64,000 bases of DNA, from positions 62,001 through 126,000 of the forward strand of contig NZ_BMVE01000018.1 of assembly GCF_014650555.1 (NCBI RefSeq), in the 5' to 3' direction. Positions 41,043 through 49,288 of this stretch are shown here, piece after piece. Position 1 is the stretch's first letter, and the number at the start of each line of letters is the position of its first letter. A model generated the notes under the pieces. It saw only the letters and a program-made list of their open reading frames with translations. It did not search any database and was not told the origin of the DNA. A program made the translations under genes and the position numbers. This DNA comes from Streptomyces goshikiensis (GTDB taxonomy: Bacteria > Actinomycetota > Actinomycetes > Streptomycetales > Streptomycetaceae).

Positions 41043-41110
41043 GAGTCGCTGCACACAAAGATGCAGGTCAGATGACATGACGCCAGATGGCTAGCGACTG
41101 AAGCGACCGA
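41043..41110. repeat. Iteron-like repeats, left cluster
   Basis: Three copies of the 9-bp AGCGACYSA element: TGAGTCGCT (inverted copy at 41043-41050/51), AGCGACTGA at 41093-41101 and AGCGACCGA at 41102-41110. They lie just past the 3' end of the replication operon. The main cluster is at its 5' end, so the operon is bracketed. Confidence 0.7.
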
Positions 41111-41162
41111 ACTTCAAACAATCACGTACAGAAAGCAAGGCGTCTGCCGCAGAACCATCCCG

Positions 41163-41537
41163 TCAGGCGTCCGCAGCCTGTGCTGGCCTTTCCGAGCGTT
41201 CCGTCTTGCGGCCTCTGCTGCCGGCGGTGAGCGTGGTCGGGTCGACGGCTTCCGCAGGGGCGCCGGTGGCGTAGAGGCCGTCGGGGACGGTGTCGCGGTC
41301 GTGCGGCAGGAGCCAGAAGACTCGGCGGCGGAAGGTACCGCTGGAGCGCGAGGGCTTGGCCTGGGGGCCGAGCTGGGCGTAGCCGACGAGACGGCCGTCT
41401 CGGTGGTAGGCGGGTTTGCCTCGGCGGGTGGGGAGGCGGTCGAGGGACTGGCGGACGTAGTCGAGTTCGGAGACGTCTTCGAGCCAGATGAGGTCGATTT
41501 CGTGGTGGAGCTCGTCGTCGGAGATGAGGGAGCTCAT
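41163..41537 (-). CDS. DUF6009-like protein
   Basis: 124-residue protein with the stretch LDYVRQSLDRLPTRRGKPAY (from about residue 25), then RDGRLVGYAQLG, FRRRVFWLLPHDRD and a basic end with GRKTERSER. I recognise this from Streptomyces mobile-element proteins annotated DUF6009; the function is unknown. Its ATG overlaps the helicase stop by 4 nt, so it belongs to the replication operon. Confidence 0.75.
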   Translation of the reverse strand: MSSLISDDELHHEIDLIWLEDVSELDYVRQSLDRLPTRRGKPAYHRDGRLVGYAQLGPQAKPSRSSGTFRRRVFWLLPHDRDTVPDGLYATGAPAEAVDPTTLTAGSRGRKTERSERPAQAADA

Positions 41538-43051
41538 GCGTTCTCCTCTTCTGCGAGCAGTCCGATGCCGGGGTAGTACTTCTTCGAGTTGGACAAGATC
41601 ATTTCTTTGGGTGAGGCAAGGCCTACGAGCTCGCGTGCCCGCGACGCGAAGGCGCGGGAGGAGACGGTGGGCGCGCCTTCATTCTGGCACCAGGTGCGGT
41701 AGACGTTGTAGAGGCGGGCTTGTTCCGCGCGGTGGTCGGGGTCAAAGGTGCAGCATTCTTCGAAGAAGCGGCCGGTGTGGTCTTCGGTTTCCGCGTAGGC
41801 GGTGGTGGCGATGCGGACCGGGGCGGGGCCGGTGAGGTCTTTCTCGCCGGCGAGGTAGCGGCGGGCTCCGTCGATCAGCCAGGCGAGGATGCCGGGGCCT
41901 TCTTCGGTGACGAGGATGTCGGCGAGGTTGTCGATCTTCCGGTCGTCGGAGACGACTTTCTCGAAGGGGACCAGGCGCATGCGGCGCCAGAAAGCGAAGC
42001 CGCCGGTGCCGACCTCGGGGCGGTGGTTGCCGATGAGCCACAGTTTGTGGGTGGGGGCGAAGGAGAAGAAGTCCTGTCGCATCCGGCGGGCTTTGATGCG
42101 GTCGCCGCCGGTAAGGAGCTTGACGCGGGCTTCGTCGAACTTGTCGCCGGGCTTGACCTCGGAGCAGACGATGACGCGCCGGCCGTGGAGTTCGGCGAGT
42201 TCGGTGGGGTGTCCTTCGAAGGTGCGGGCCATGAGGAAGCCGGGTGGAGCGGCGTCGGCGTAGTCACCCAGGAGTTTCATCAGGACGTCCAGGAGGACGC
42301 TCTTGCCGTTCTTGCCGGATCCGAAGAGGAAGGGCATGACCTGGGCTCCGACGTCTCCGGTAATGGAATAGCCGAGCATCAGGTGCAGGAAGTCGGTCAT
42401 CTCCCGGCCTTCGGCGTCGTCTCCGAAGGTGTCGGCCAGGAAGCGGTTCCAGCGCGGGGTGGGCTGCGACTTGGGGGCAGTGGATGTCGAGCGGGAGTGG
42501 AAGTCCTTGTCCGGCTCGGGGGTACGGATGAGGCCTGTGTGAAGGTCGACGATGCCCGCGGGGGTGCACAGGGCATAGGGGTCGGCATCGAGGAGCTCTG
42601 CTCGCAGGACCATGCCGGGGGCGGCCTTGGCCTGGGTGAGCATGGCGTTCATGCCGGAGGTGCTCAAGGCGCGGCGGCGGTGCTTTTGCAGGGCTTGGTT
42701 GCTGTGGATACCGCGGGGGTCGGTGGTGGCGATGGCTTCGGCGAGGTCTCCGGCGGCCCAGACGACGGTGTCATCCTCGTCGACTTGCCAGCGGGTGGTG
42801 TCCCATCGGTACCAGCCGAGTCCGGGGACGTGCCGGTAGTCCCCGGCGTACAGGCGCACGAACAGCTTGGCGTTGCCGCGGTCGCTGAGGGTGTCGGGGA
42901 TGAGGCCTGCGACCGTCGCGTGGTGCAGGTGCGCCTGTTCCCCTCCTTGTGCGGGGACCGGGGGCGGGGCGGGCTGGGCGAGGATCTGTGCGGCGATGGC
43001 CTCGGGGTCGAAGTTGAAGAGGAAACCATCGGTTTCGGGTGGGGTGCTCAC
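41534..43051 (-). CDS. P4-type primase/helicase (D5/SF3 family)
   Basis: 505 residues. The N-terminal D5 domain (ADPYALCTPAGIVDLHTG) and the SF3 helicase core with Walker A FGSGKNGKS (Lys250), then FEGHPTELAELHGRRVIVCS as the Walker B region and a sensor segment THKLWLIGNHRP, identify the phage P4 alpha-like replicative helicase group. It unwinds origin DNA for element replication. The GTG start 43051 overlaps the Prim-Pol stop (GTGA). With Prim-Pol and the nearby iterons it forms a complete self-replication module like those of actinomycete integrative elements. Confidence 0.9.
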   Translation of the reverse strand: MSTPPETDGFLFNFDPEAIAAQILAQPAPPPVPAQGGEQAHLHHATVAGLIPDTLSDRGNAKLFVRLYAGDYRHVPGLGWYRWDTTRWQVDEDDTVVWAAGDLAEAIATTDPRGIHSNQALQKHRRRALSTSGMNAMLTQAKAAPGMVLRAELLDADPYALCTPAGIVDLHTGLIRTPEPDKDFHSRSTSTAPKSQPTPRWNRFLADTFGDDAEGREMTDFLHLMLGYSITGDVGAQVMPFLFGSGKNGKSVLLDVLMKLLGDYADAAPPGFLMARTFEGHPTELAELHGRRVIVCSEVKPGDKFDEARVKLLTGGDRIKARRMRQDFFSFAPTHKLWLIGNHRPEVGTGGFAFWRRMRLVPFEKVVSDDRKIDNLADILVTEEGPGILAWLIDGARRYLAGEKDLTGPAPVRIATTAYAETEDHTGRFFEECCTFDPDHRAEQARLYNVYRTWCQNEGAPTVSSRAFASRARELVGLASPKEMILSNSKKYYPGIGLLAEEENA

Positions 43052-44151
43052 CGTCGGCCTCCGAGGTGCAGGGGGCGCTTGGCGCCGGCGGTCATGCCGC
43101 TGCGGATGATCTGACCGGAGCGCTGCTTTTGTCCCGGGCGGACCGCTTCCGCGGTTTCCTGGAGGGCTGTTTCGGCGTCGGTGACGGAGAGGTGGCCGGC
43201 TGCGGCGAGTCCGCCGAGAGTGTAGGCCGCCCGGTTCAGTTTCTCTGTGAAGCCGGCGCCTTCGGTGACTTGGGCGCACGCCGCGACGTCCGCGAGGAGC
43301 GCGGTCAGCAGGCGGGATGTCTGGGTGTGGCCTCCGCCTGCCGCGAGGACTGCCTGGCGGGCTCGGGGTGGGACCGGCCGCGGGGCGGGGACGTGCGAGG
43401 CGGGAGAGTGTCCGGTGCGCTGCAGTTCCTGGGCTAGCCAGGCGGGCAGCGGAGCGGGCCTGCGCTCAGGGCCGACGGGGGTGTAGGTACCCGCGGTCGT
43501 GGTGGTTCCGGGGGCGATGATGTAGCCGCCGTGAGCGCGGACGTCGACCTGCCAGGCCAGGGCTCGCTTGCCGGACCCGGTGGAGCACTGCCAGCGGCGG
43601 CCATCGGTGGCGCGGTACCAGACGTGCAGGCCGCCTGAGGGAGTGCGGACTCGCAGGGTGGAGGTGTCCTCGGCAGGGCTGGGTTCGCCTCGGAGGGCCG
43701 CGAGTACGGCGAGGGAGTGGTAGCCGGTGGTCATGCCGGAGAGGTCGATGTGCTCACCGATGGGGATGCCCGGAAGTACTTTGTCACGGTGTGGGGGCTC
43801 GCTCTGGTGCGCGTCGATGTCGATGACGACGAGGCCCGCGGGGCCGCAGGCTACAGCGACGCCGAGTGATGGGGTGTTACCCCACCACTGCTCAATGCGC
43901 TCGTAGTCCAGGGTCGCTGCATGGAAGCCGTGGCACCAGCGGCCGGCGGCGTGGCAGGGGCATCCAGTGCGGGTGTGCCCGGTCTGGGAGCATTCGCGGC
44001 AGTTGGCAGCAGGTGTCTTCCGACCCGGGGCCAGTGGGTGGACCGGCCAGCCGTTGCTGGCGCACCAGCGGGCCAGTCTCAGGGCAGCGACTGAACGCTC
44101 AGGGGTGGGCTGCCCTGAGTCGCTGCGAGAAAACCGCAGCTCAGCGGGCAT
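43048..44151 (-). CDS. Bifunctional DNA primase/polymerase (Prim-Pol)
   Basis: 367 residues. The AEP catalytic motif VVIDIDAH places metal ligands at Asp111 and Asp113. The further AEP elements are RVRTPSGGLHVWY and WQVDVRAHGGYIIAPG. A Cys-rich N-terminal segment (CRECSQTGHTRTGCPCH, residues about 52-68) probably binds zinc. The frame is open further upstream, but ATG 44151 has GAGGGGAAG close by and keeps most iterons outside the gene. It primes and extends DNA at the adjacent origin. First gene of a three-gene coupled operon. Confidence 0.9.
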   Translation of the reverse strand: MPAELRFSRSDSGQPTPERSVAALRLARWCASNGWPVHPLAPGRKTPAANCRECSQTGHTRTGCPCHAAGRWCHGFHAATLDYERIEQWWGNTPSLGVAVACGPAGLVVIDIDAHQSEPPHRDKVLPGIPIGEHIDLSGMTTGYHSLAVLAALRGEPSPAEDTSTLRVRTPSGGLHVWYRATDGRRWQCSTGSGKRALAWQVDVRAHGGYIIAPGTTTTAGTYTPVGPERRPAPLPAWLAQELQRTGHSPASHVPAPRPVPPRARQAVLAAGGGHTQTSRLLTALLADVAACAQVTEGAGFTEKLNRAAYTLGGLAAAGHLSVTDAETALQETAEAVRPGQKQRSGQIIRSGMTAGAKRPLHLGGRR

Positions 44152-44582
44152 GTACTTCCCCTCACAGCGACTGAAGCGACTCAACAATGAACACAGACTA
44201 GCGAAACCTGCCAGAGACCGTGCGCAGTGTGTCGCACGTACCTCGATCGGCGTGTCGCGCTCCGGGGCCCGGGGGCCCATGGAGCGACTGAACTCCGTGA
44301 CACAGCGACCGAGTCGACTTCGGTCGCTTGAGTCGCTTCTAGAAAAACAGCTGGTCAAGAGACTGGTGGATAGGAAACAGCGACTGAAGCGACTGAAACC
44401 TCCTATATATGACGCACACGCGCACACATGAATGTCCTCATATACCGGAAGTTGAGTCGCTTCAGTCGCTGCCTGACGAGAGAGACTGCTCTGACCTGCA
44501 GTTTCATCAGCGACTGAAGCCAGCGACTGAACTTCTCCACGGTCGCTCGCCTTCGGTCGCTGACGTTCTGGGCAGCGACCGA
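44086..44582. repeat. Iteron array, probable replication origin
   Basis: About 14 copies of the 9-mer AGCGACTGA or AGCGACCGA, in both orientations, for example 44086, 44116 (inverted), 44166/44175 (adjacent), 44283, 44304, 44320 and 44329 (inverted), 44379/44388 (adjacent), 44453/44462 (inverted, adjacent), 44509, 44522, 44553 and 44574. An A/T-richer unwinding-like stretch (TCCTATATATGACG around 44401) lies in the middle. The array sits between the Prim-Pol gene and a divergent gene. It matches an iteron-type origin or a multi-site operator. Confidence 0.8.
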
Positions 44583-44600
44583 AGAGCCCGGCGAAACCAA

Positions 44601-45071
44601 GTGATCGACCGCCTGGCGACCGTCCAGCGGCGCCAGCGGGAGGCCAGGCAGGCAGCGGAGCAGGACCACATGGCGGCGATCGAGGCCCTGCTCCAGCGCC
44701 AGAAGGCGTTGGTCAAGCCGGTGGTGGAGTTCGTCGTCCACGAGGCCGGCGCCTACCCGACCGTCGGTCGCGACGGGATCCCCGAGTTCGCCATGGGAGT
44801 GCCCGTGTACGTCCGCGGCAAGCCGTATGCGGTCATCTGCCCTGTGGCCAGCCGCGTCCCCACCCTGCGCCGCGGCCTGGCCCCGCTTGTCCTCTTCGCC
44901 GCCTCCGAGCGCGAACGCAGCCGCATCGCTGCCCAGGCCGCCCCCGGCCAGCGCGTCGAAGGCCTCGCGGTGGAACTCCCACCCGCTACAGCGGTTCCCG
45001 CCCAGCGAGAACGAGCTGGTCTCACCATCAAGGAGGCGGTGAACCGCATGTTTGGCCTCGACCGTATGTAG
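44601..45071 (+). CDS. Hypothetical protein next to iteron array
   Basis: About 156 residues from GTG 44601; the frame is open upstream to 44409 but then runs through the iterons. The N-terminal 45 residues are charged and helical (VQRRQREARQAAEQDHMAAI), suggesting a coiled coil. The central part includes GVPVYVRGKPYAVICPVASR, a beta-rich stretch. No family is recognised. It is divergent from the Prim-Pol operon, so it may be an accessory or regulatory protein that acts at the origin. The start is uncertain. Confidence 0.55.
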   Translation: MIDRLATVQRRQREARQAAEQDHMAAIEALLQRQKALVKPVVEFVVHEAGAYPTVGRDGIPEFAMGVPVYVRGKPYAVICPVASRVPTLRRGLAPLVLFAASERERSRIAAQAAPGQRVEGLAVELPPATAVPAQRERAGLTIKEAVNRMFGLDRM

Positions 45072-45426
45072 GCCATCAGATTCCTTGGCGCCCCTGGGCG
45101 GGCATCGCGGGATCCCCCGCCCGCCGCTCGATTCACGGGTGGCGGGGCTCAAGGGTACGTGCGGCCGGCTCCGGTTCGAGGGGCCTGCCGCTGCAAGAAC
45201 ACCGTGCGTTCCCTCGGCCCAGGCGCGGGAACGCAACACCGCGGCGTACGAGTGGTCGGCAGCCTCGCTCAGTGTCTCCCCGGTCTGTGCGTCGTCGAGC
45301 ATCACCCGGATCGACTTGGCCAGCTGGTCGGCGACGTCCTCGGTGCTCGCCGCCTTGGCGCTGGGCCGACCGACTGGGAGACAGCGACCCTCCCCCGATG
45401 TGAGGGGTGCCATCCGCACCTTCCGC
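45072..45426. other. 355-bp region without a confident gene
   Basis: A leftward frame here encodes a short helical stretch (DQLAKSIRVMLDDAQTGETL) with good codon bias, but it has no clear start and runs on without a stop past the next gene. It may be the remnant of a small helical protein. Nothing else stands out. Confidence 0.4.
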
Positions 45427-45470
45427 GAAGGCCCCTTCCCCCCCGGATGGTCCGGTGGGAAGGGGCCTTC
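45427..45470. terminator. Strong hairpin terminator
   Basis: GAAGGCCCCTTCCC (45427-45440) pairs perfectly with GGGAAGGGGCCTTC (45457-45470), with an inner CCGG/CCGG pair in the loop. It lies 24 bp past the stop of the leftward gene at 45495. Confidence 0.85.
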
Positions 45471-45494
45471 CTGCGTTTCCGGCACTGCGGCCGA

Positions 45495-45953
45495 TCAGCT
45501 CTTCGGGGGTACGGCGAACGCGGTGGCCCAGGCGGTCATCGCGCGGTCGAACATGTCGAGCGCGTGGGGCTGGCCGGTGAGCAGCATGACGACGCCGACG
45601 ACGAAGAAGGAGACGCCCAGCATGACCAGGGCGGACCGGCGGTACAAAGCGACGCGGTCCATGGCCTGTCGGCGGGCCTGTCGCCGCAGGGCGCGACGGC
45701 GGCGCTTCACGCTCCCCTGCAGCAGCGCGATCTCGGCTTCGATGTCGTCGAGCATCTCCGCGTAGGTGGTGTTCATCCCGTCGAGGGTGCCGGAGTTGGC
45801 CAGCGGCACGGGCGCGGCCTCGATCTGGTCGAGCACCTCCGCGTACGTCTCGTTGATCTCGGCGCTACCGTCGTTGGCGGAGCTGTTGGACGGCAAGCTG
45901 TTCATCAGCGTGTCCTTGATGCCGAAGGGCTCCCGCTCGTGGTTGGTCGCCAT
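45495..45953 (-). CDS. Small single-span membrane protein, hypothetical
   Basis: 152 residues from ATG 45953 (GTG 45998 is an in-frame alternative). Two near-identical acidic repeats, ETYAEVLDQIEA and TTYAEMLDDIEAE, occupy residues 30-75. A strongly basic stretch (KRRRRALRRQARRQ) and a transmembrane helix (SALVMLGVSFFVVGVVMLL) follow. The order acidic repeats, basic stretch, membrane anchor is unusual. No family is recognised. It ends at the strong terminator 45427-45470. Confidence 0.6.
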   Translation of the reverse strand: MATNHEREPFGIKDTLMNSLPSNSSANDGSAEINETYAEVLDQIEAAPVPLANSGTLDGMNTTYAEMLDDIEAEIALLQGSVKRRRRALRRQARRQAMDRVALYRRSALVMLGVSFFVVGVVMLLTGQPHALDMFDRAMTAWATAFAVPPKS

Positions 45954-46000
45954 GGTCGAGCGGTGAGACCGGCCGTCTGAACCGGTATCAAGAAACACCT

Positions 46001-46037
46001 GGGCCGGGGCTCTTCCAGTGAGGAAGAACCCCGGCCC
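46001..46037. terminator. Hairpin terminator between small genes
   Basis: GGGCCGGGGCTCTTCC and GGAAGAACCCCGGCCC form a 16-bp stem with one mismatch and a five-base loop. It lies 32 bp past the stop of the leftward gene at 46069 and supports that this small gene is real. Confidence 0.75.
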
Positions 46038-46068
46038 GGTCTACGTGGCGTTACTCACACCCGCTTCA

Positions 46069-46281
46069 TCAGGATCGTGGAGAGACTCCGCTCAGACCGG
46101 CCGACGAGCGGGGGAGCAACCGCCGAACGGGCAGGCCGCCGCCCTTCCGCTCGGGCGAAGCCGGCAGGGACATGAGCACGCGATCGAGCAGCCGCCGGAA
46201 GAGACTGACGGTCAGCACAACGACAGACATGATCCACAGACCTGCAGCGGTCCGTGGGGGTCGTGACGATTCGAACAACAC
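46069..46281 (-). CDS. Small membrane protein (70 aa), hypothetical
   Basis: 70 residues from GTG 46281, which has AGGAG 6 nt upstream. A hydrophobic segment (AGLWIMSVVVLTVSLF, residues about 13-28) precedes a basic tail. It is followed by a good terminator. No family is recognised; it is possibly a small inner-membrane peptide of the mobile region. Confidence 0.5.
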   Translation of the reverse strand: MLFESSRPPRTAAGLWIMSVVVLTVSLFRRLLDRVLMSLPASPERKGGGLPVRRLLPRSSAGLSGVSPRS

Positions 46282-46464
46282 AGTCTTCTCCTGTTTCTGA
46301 GAGGCCCCACGACCGGTCCCCTTCACCCTGGGCCGGTCGTCCTCTCCCCCATGGCGGATGGAGGTGCTGACTGCTCGCCCGTTGCAGCGGGCTGGGCAGT
46401 CCCTCCCTTGGGCGCTCGGGCCGGCCGACGGGGGTGTGGCCCGACCGAACGCCGTGGGCAGGGA

Positions 46465-47073
46465 CTACTCGGGAGCGAGCGTCCACTCGCGCAGCTTGCG
46501 CTGCAGCTCGGGGTCGGCGAGCTTGGAGCGCGCCCGCCGGACCGTCTGGCGGACGGCGCCCGAGGAGCCGCCGAGGATCATCGCGATGGTGGCGGAGTCC
46601 AGGTCGTACATCTCGACCAAGAGCCAGACGGCCAGCTCGTGCGCGGAGAAGTGCTTCTTCAGCTCCTTGACGGCACGGGAGACCTGGTCGGAGAACTCGA
46701 CGACGGTCATGCCGTCCGCGCCGACAATCCGGATCCGCTGAGCCGCGTCCTCCAGCGACGACGTGTTGTCCCCGACGAACTGCTCGGCCAACTTGGCGAT
46801 CTTCTTAATGTGGTCCAGCGCCGCGTTCTGGCAGATCGTGCCGAAGTACGGGATCACCTTGGCGACCGGTCCATGGACCTGCAGGTGCCGGTAGAGGTTC
46901 TCCCGGGCCTTCGACAAGACGTCGTCGACGTGGGTCGGGCCCACCATCGCCTCGACGGTCCGGTGGTAGCTGGGCATGCGCCGGTCGGCCTTGAGCCACT
47001 GGCTCAGGGCCTCCGGTGTGAGGTCAGAGGGTGGGTCCCCCAGGACCCGCTGGTAGGAACCGCGATCACGCAC
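46465..47073 (-). CDS. Sigma-70-like (ECF-type) sigma factor
   Basis: 202 residues from GTG 47073 (GGGGAAGG upstream). A region-2-like segment spans YFGTICQNAALDHIKKI and a C-terminal region-4 HTH is clear (LDSATIAMILGGSSGAVRQT followed by VRRARSKLA). Linker acidic residues separate the two. No anti-sigma gene is adjacent, although the two small membrane-protein genes downstream on the same strand could serve that role. It probably directs transcription of mobile-element genes. Confidence 0.8.
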   Translation of the reverse strand: MRDRGSYQRVLGDPPSDLTPEALSQWLKADRRMPSYHRTVEAMVGPTHVDDVLSKARENLYRHLQVHGPVAKVIPYFGTICQNAALDHIKKIAKLAEQFVGDNTSSLEDAAQRIRIVGADGMTVVEFSDQVSRAVKELKKHFSAHELAVWLLVEMYDLDSATIAMILGGSSGAVRQTVRRARSKLADPELQRKLREWTLAPE

Positions 47074-47292
47074 GTTCTGGCCTTCCCCGAGGTGTCGACA
47101 CCAGCACCCTGGCTTCTCCTCAAAGGGGGAACACCAAGGCTTTCTGCAAGAACCACTCCTGGCGGCGCCTCCGGCGTGAGCAAGCCTCAGAGTGACCTGC
47201 ATCACAGGCGGTTCGCGTGTTGGTCTGGGGCGGCGCGGGAGGCGAGCACCACGTCTCCGCCCCCGCCCACCGGTGCGCGTGCAGGGCGAGTT

Positions 47293-47332
47293 CGTCAGGC
47301 GGGACGGATCCAAGGTCACTGCCCGCCTGACG
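47293..47332. promoter_or_regulatory. Perfect 11-bp inverted repeat between sigma factor and divergent gene
   Basis: CGTCAGGCGGG (47293-47303) and CCCGCCTGACG (47322-47332) are exact inverted copies with an 18-nt spacer. They lie in the roughly 320-bp gap upstream of the sigma factor gene, which otherwise shows no gene. It may be an operator or an attenuator hairpin. Confidence 0.5.
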
Positions 47333-47394
47333 GGAGGCGTCGAACCGCTCGGGGTGCGGGTCGTCAGGGATGTCATAGGCGAGGGGACGGCTGC

Positions 47395-47886
47395 GTGATT
47401 ACGCAGCCTCCCGAACCCGCGGAAGGCACCACCCTGCTCTCCACAGCGACCCCGGGATCGCCGGCGCCCACCTCGCCGAGGGGCTCCAGGTGGCTGGTCA
47501 ACACTTTCAGCTGCCTGCCCGGCCACGATGTCCACGGCGGTCTGGCGGATTGGCGGCTTCTCCTGCTCCCGCCCACCGCCGTCACCGATGCCGTCCCGCC
47601 CGGACCGGCCGCCGTGACCGTGGACGTCACCCTTACCCTCACCGTCACCGCCGGGGCCCGGGCCGCCGGGGACGCCGTCGACATCGAGGAGAACGCGTAC
47701 GCGATCCGGCTTCCCCCAGCGATTCTCCGGCCGCTCACGCGTGCTGATGGACCTCTTCTACGCCGAGGAGCATTCCGCCCGTGTACGGCCGGGGTGTGTG
47801 CCAGCTCTGCGGCAGGGGGGTGCGCTGTCGATCTGGCGACCCCGCTGATCCCCCGCCGGCCAGCCTCCGTGTCGGGCGCAGAGTAG
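47395..47886 (+). CDS. Possible hypothetical protein, 3' end doubtful
   Basis: Candidate 163-residue frame from GTG 47395 with GAGGGG 8 nt upstream. Residues 1-115 have strong GC3 bias and protein-like segments (AAVTVDVTLTLTVTAGARAA, then IEENAYAIRLPPAIL). The last 45 residues overlap the convergent gene at 47735 and look arbitrary, so the gene may be truncated by a rearrangement. No family is recognised. Confidence 0.4.
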   Translation: MITQPPEPAEGTTLLSTATPGSPAPTSPRGSRWLVNTFSCLPGHDVHGGLADWRLLLLPPTAVTDAVPPGPAAVTVDVTLTLTVTAGARAAGDAVDIEENAYAIRLPPAILRPLTRADGPLLRRGAFRPCTAGVCASSAAGGCAVDLATPLIPRRPASVSGAE

Positions 47887-48604
47887 ATGTCAGGAAGAGT
47901 GCGTCGCACTCGGCGCAGTACGCGCTTCCGAAGATGTAGGTCAATGCGTCCGCGACCTTGTGCTGACCGTCGGTGAGAGCCCGCACGTGGAGCCGCTTGG
48001 CCAGCCCTTCCAGGGAAGAGATGGCTGCAGGCTGCAACTCCTTGCGGTGCCCAGTGGCCTCGTTCATGTACAGGCTGTCGGTCGTAGAAAAGTAGCCGTA
48101 TTCGCCGAACACGACGAAGTTCTCCGCCTCGCACGCGGGGCAGGGAACCTCGAACTCCTCACCGCTGAGACCGTGCAGCTCCTCCCCCCACACCTCGACC
48201 CCCTCGAAAGCGAGCAGGGCTTCCAGGAGTTCCACATAGCGCTCAGGACTGTCGGCCAGTGACGGATGGCGCAGAGCCTCCTCCGCCAGCTCGATCAGCT
48301 CAGAGGTCTCCGCGGCGTAGGCATCTTTGGGATCAGGTATCCCGCAGGGCCGGTCGGTGCTGGCGACGATGGAAGCGGCCAAGAGCAGGGGCATGGTTCG
48401 GTCTGTCGCCGTCAACTGGCGCGCCTTGCCGACCAGCACCGGCAGGGCAGCGTAGCTCGCGGGGTAGACCGTCCCCTGGTGACACAGGCGGGACCAGAGC
48501 TCGTCCCACGCGGGACTCTCCGGGTCGGGCCCGGCTACCTCCAGGAGGCCAGGCACGTCTTCGGCAGTTCCGTACGCATGGGTGAGCTGGGACCACTCCG
48601 TCAT
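47735..48604 (-). CDS. Hypothetical protein with CPxC motif
   Basis: About 289 residues. The body is helical, like HEAT-type or SUKH-neighbour proteins (VYPASYAALPVLVGKARQLT), with a CPACEAENF zinc-knuckle-like site near residue 150 and a second CAEC pair near 225. The last 50 residues (after about residue 235) are Arg/Gly/Pro-rich and overlap another candidate gene, so the natural C-terminus may have been lost. No function can be assigned. Confidence 0.6.
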   Translation of the reverse strand: MTEWSQLTHAYGTAEDVPGLLEVAGPDPESPAWDELWSRLCHQGTVYPASYAALPVLVGKARQLTATDRTMPLLLAASIVASTDRPCGIPDPKDAYAAETSELIELAEEALRHPSLADSPERYVELLEALLAFEGVEVWGEELHGLSGEEFEVPCPACEAENFVVFGEYGYFSTTDSLYMNEATGHRKELQPAAISSLEGLAKRLHVRALTDGQHKVADALTYIFGSAYCAECDALFLTSTLRPTRRLAGGGSAGSPDRQRTPLPQSWHTPRPYTGGMLLGVEEVHQHA

Positions 48605-48745
48605 AGGGCTGATCAAAGCAGACGCCCTCAGCATCTGAGGCTGCGCCCTGGCGTGGCCCTACGAGGCTAGAGAGGCGTCTCCATCACCAGGGTTCCGGCA
48701 CTGGGTTCGCCAATGGGGACGTTCAGCCGTACGGAGTCATCTTGA

Positions 48746-49241
48746 TGGCGGCGTAGCGGGCGGTCACCCACGGCCGGTGATGGCGGTGGCTTCGTCGTAC
48801 GCGGACAGCGTCCGGTACTCGCCCGGCGTCTGGACCTCCACACGGCTGACCTCGCCCCGTACGCCGAAGACGCCTACGCCCACCCCCGCTACACCGACAC
48901 CCAGAATCCACCCGACGACAGCGACAAGGAGCAGGACGCTGTCGTGGTCCTCAACGCCCTCGCCCACGCTGGCCGCCCGCTCAGCGCGGACTTCCTCGCA
49001 GAGTCCCTCGGCTGGGGCACCGGCCGCGTGGCCGGTGCCCTTGAACATGCCTGGGCCCATCCCGATCTCGGGGGCCCCTACGCCCTGCGCCGGGCTGCCT
49101 CAGCTCACTTCACCCTCGGCCGTCCTCACCGACCGGCAGATGAACCGGCTCCACCCCGACCTGTGGCGCCACCCCGAGGACCCCGACTACCGGCCGCTTC
49201 AGCGCGACGTCCTCAGCGAAGCCGACGAGCTGAGCACGTGA
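48746..49241 (+). pseudogene. Frameshifted winged-helix-like gene
   Basis: Coding signal runs in one frame from about 48780 (RRLDLHTADLAPYAEDAYAH, then AVVVLNALAHAGRPLSADFL) to about 49100. It then continues in another frame to TGA 49241 (LTDRQMNRLHPDLWRHPEDP). The switch lies between 49080 and 49130. The joined product would be about 150 residues with a winged-helix-like middle. No clean start codon is found. Either a sequencing error or a true frameshift. Confidence 0.55.
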
Positions 49242-49288
49242 ACAGCCGCTTCAAGCTGTTCTCAAACGGATGACGTGGCTCCGGATCT

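Noticed and set aside
44086..44582. CRISPR array
   Set aside because: Repeats are only 9 bp, occur in both orientations with irregular spacing, and no cas genes are present.
45159..45980. 273-codon rightward frame
   Set aside because: Crosses a strong terminator hairpin and lies antisense to the small membrane-protein gene.
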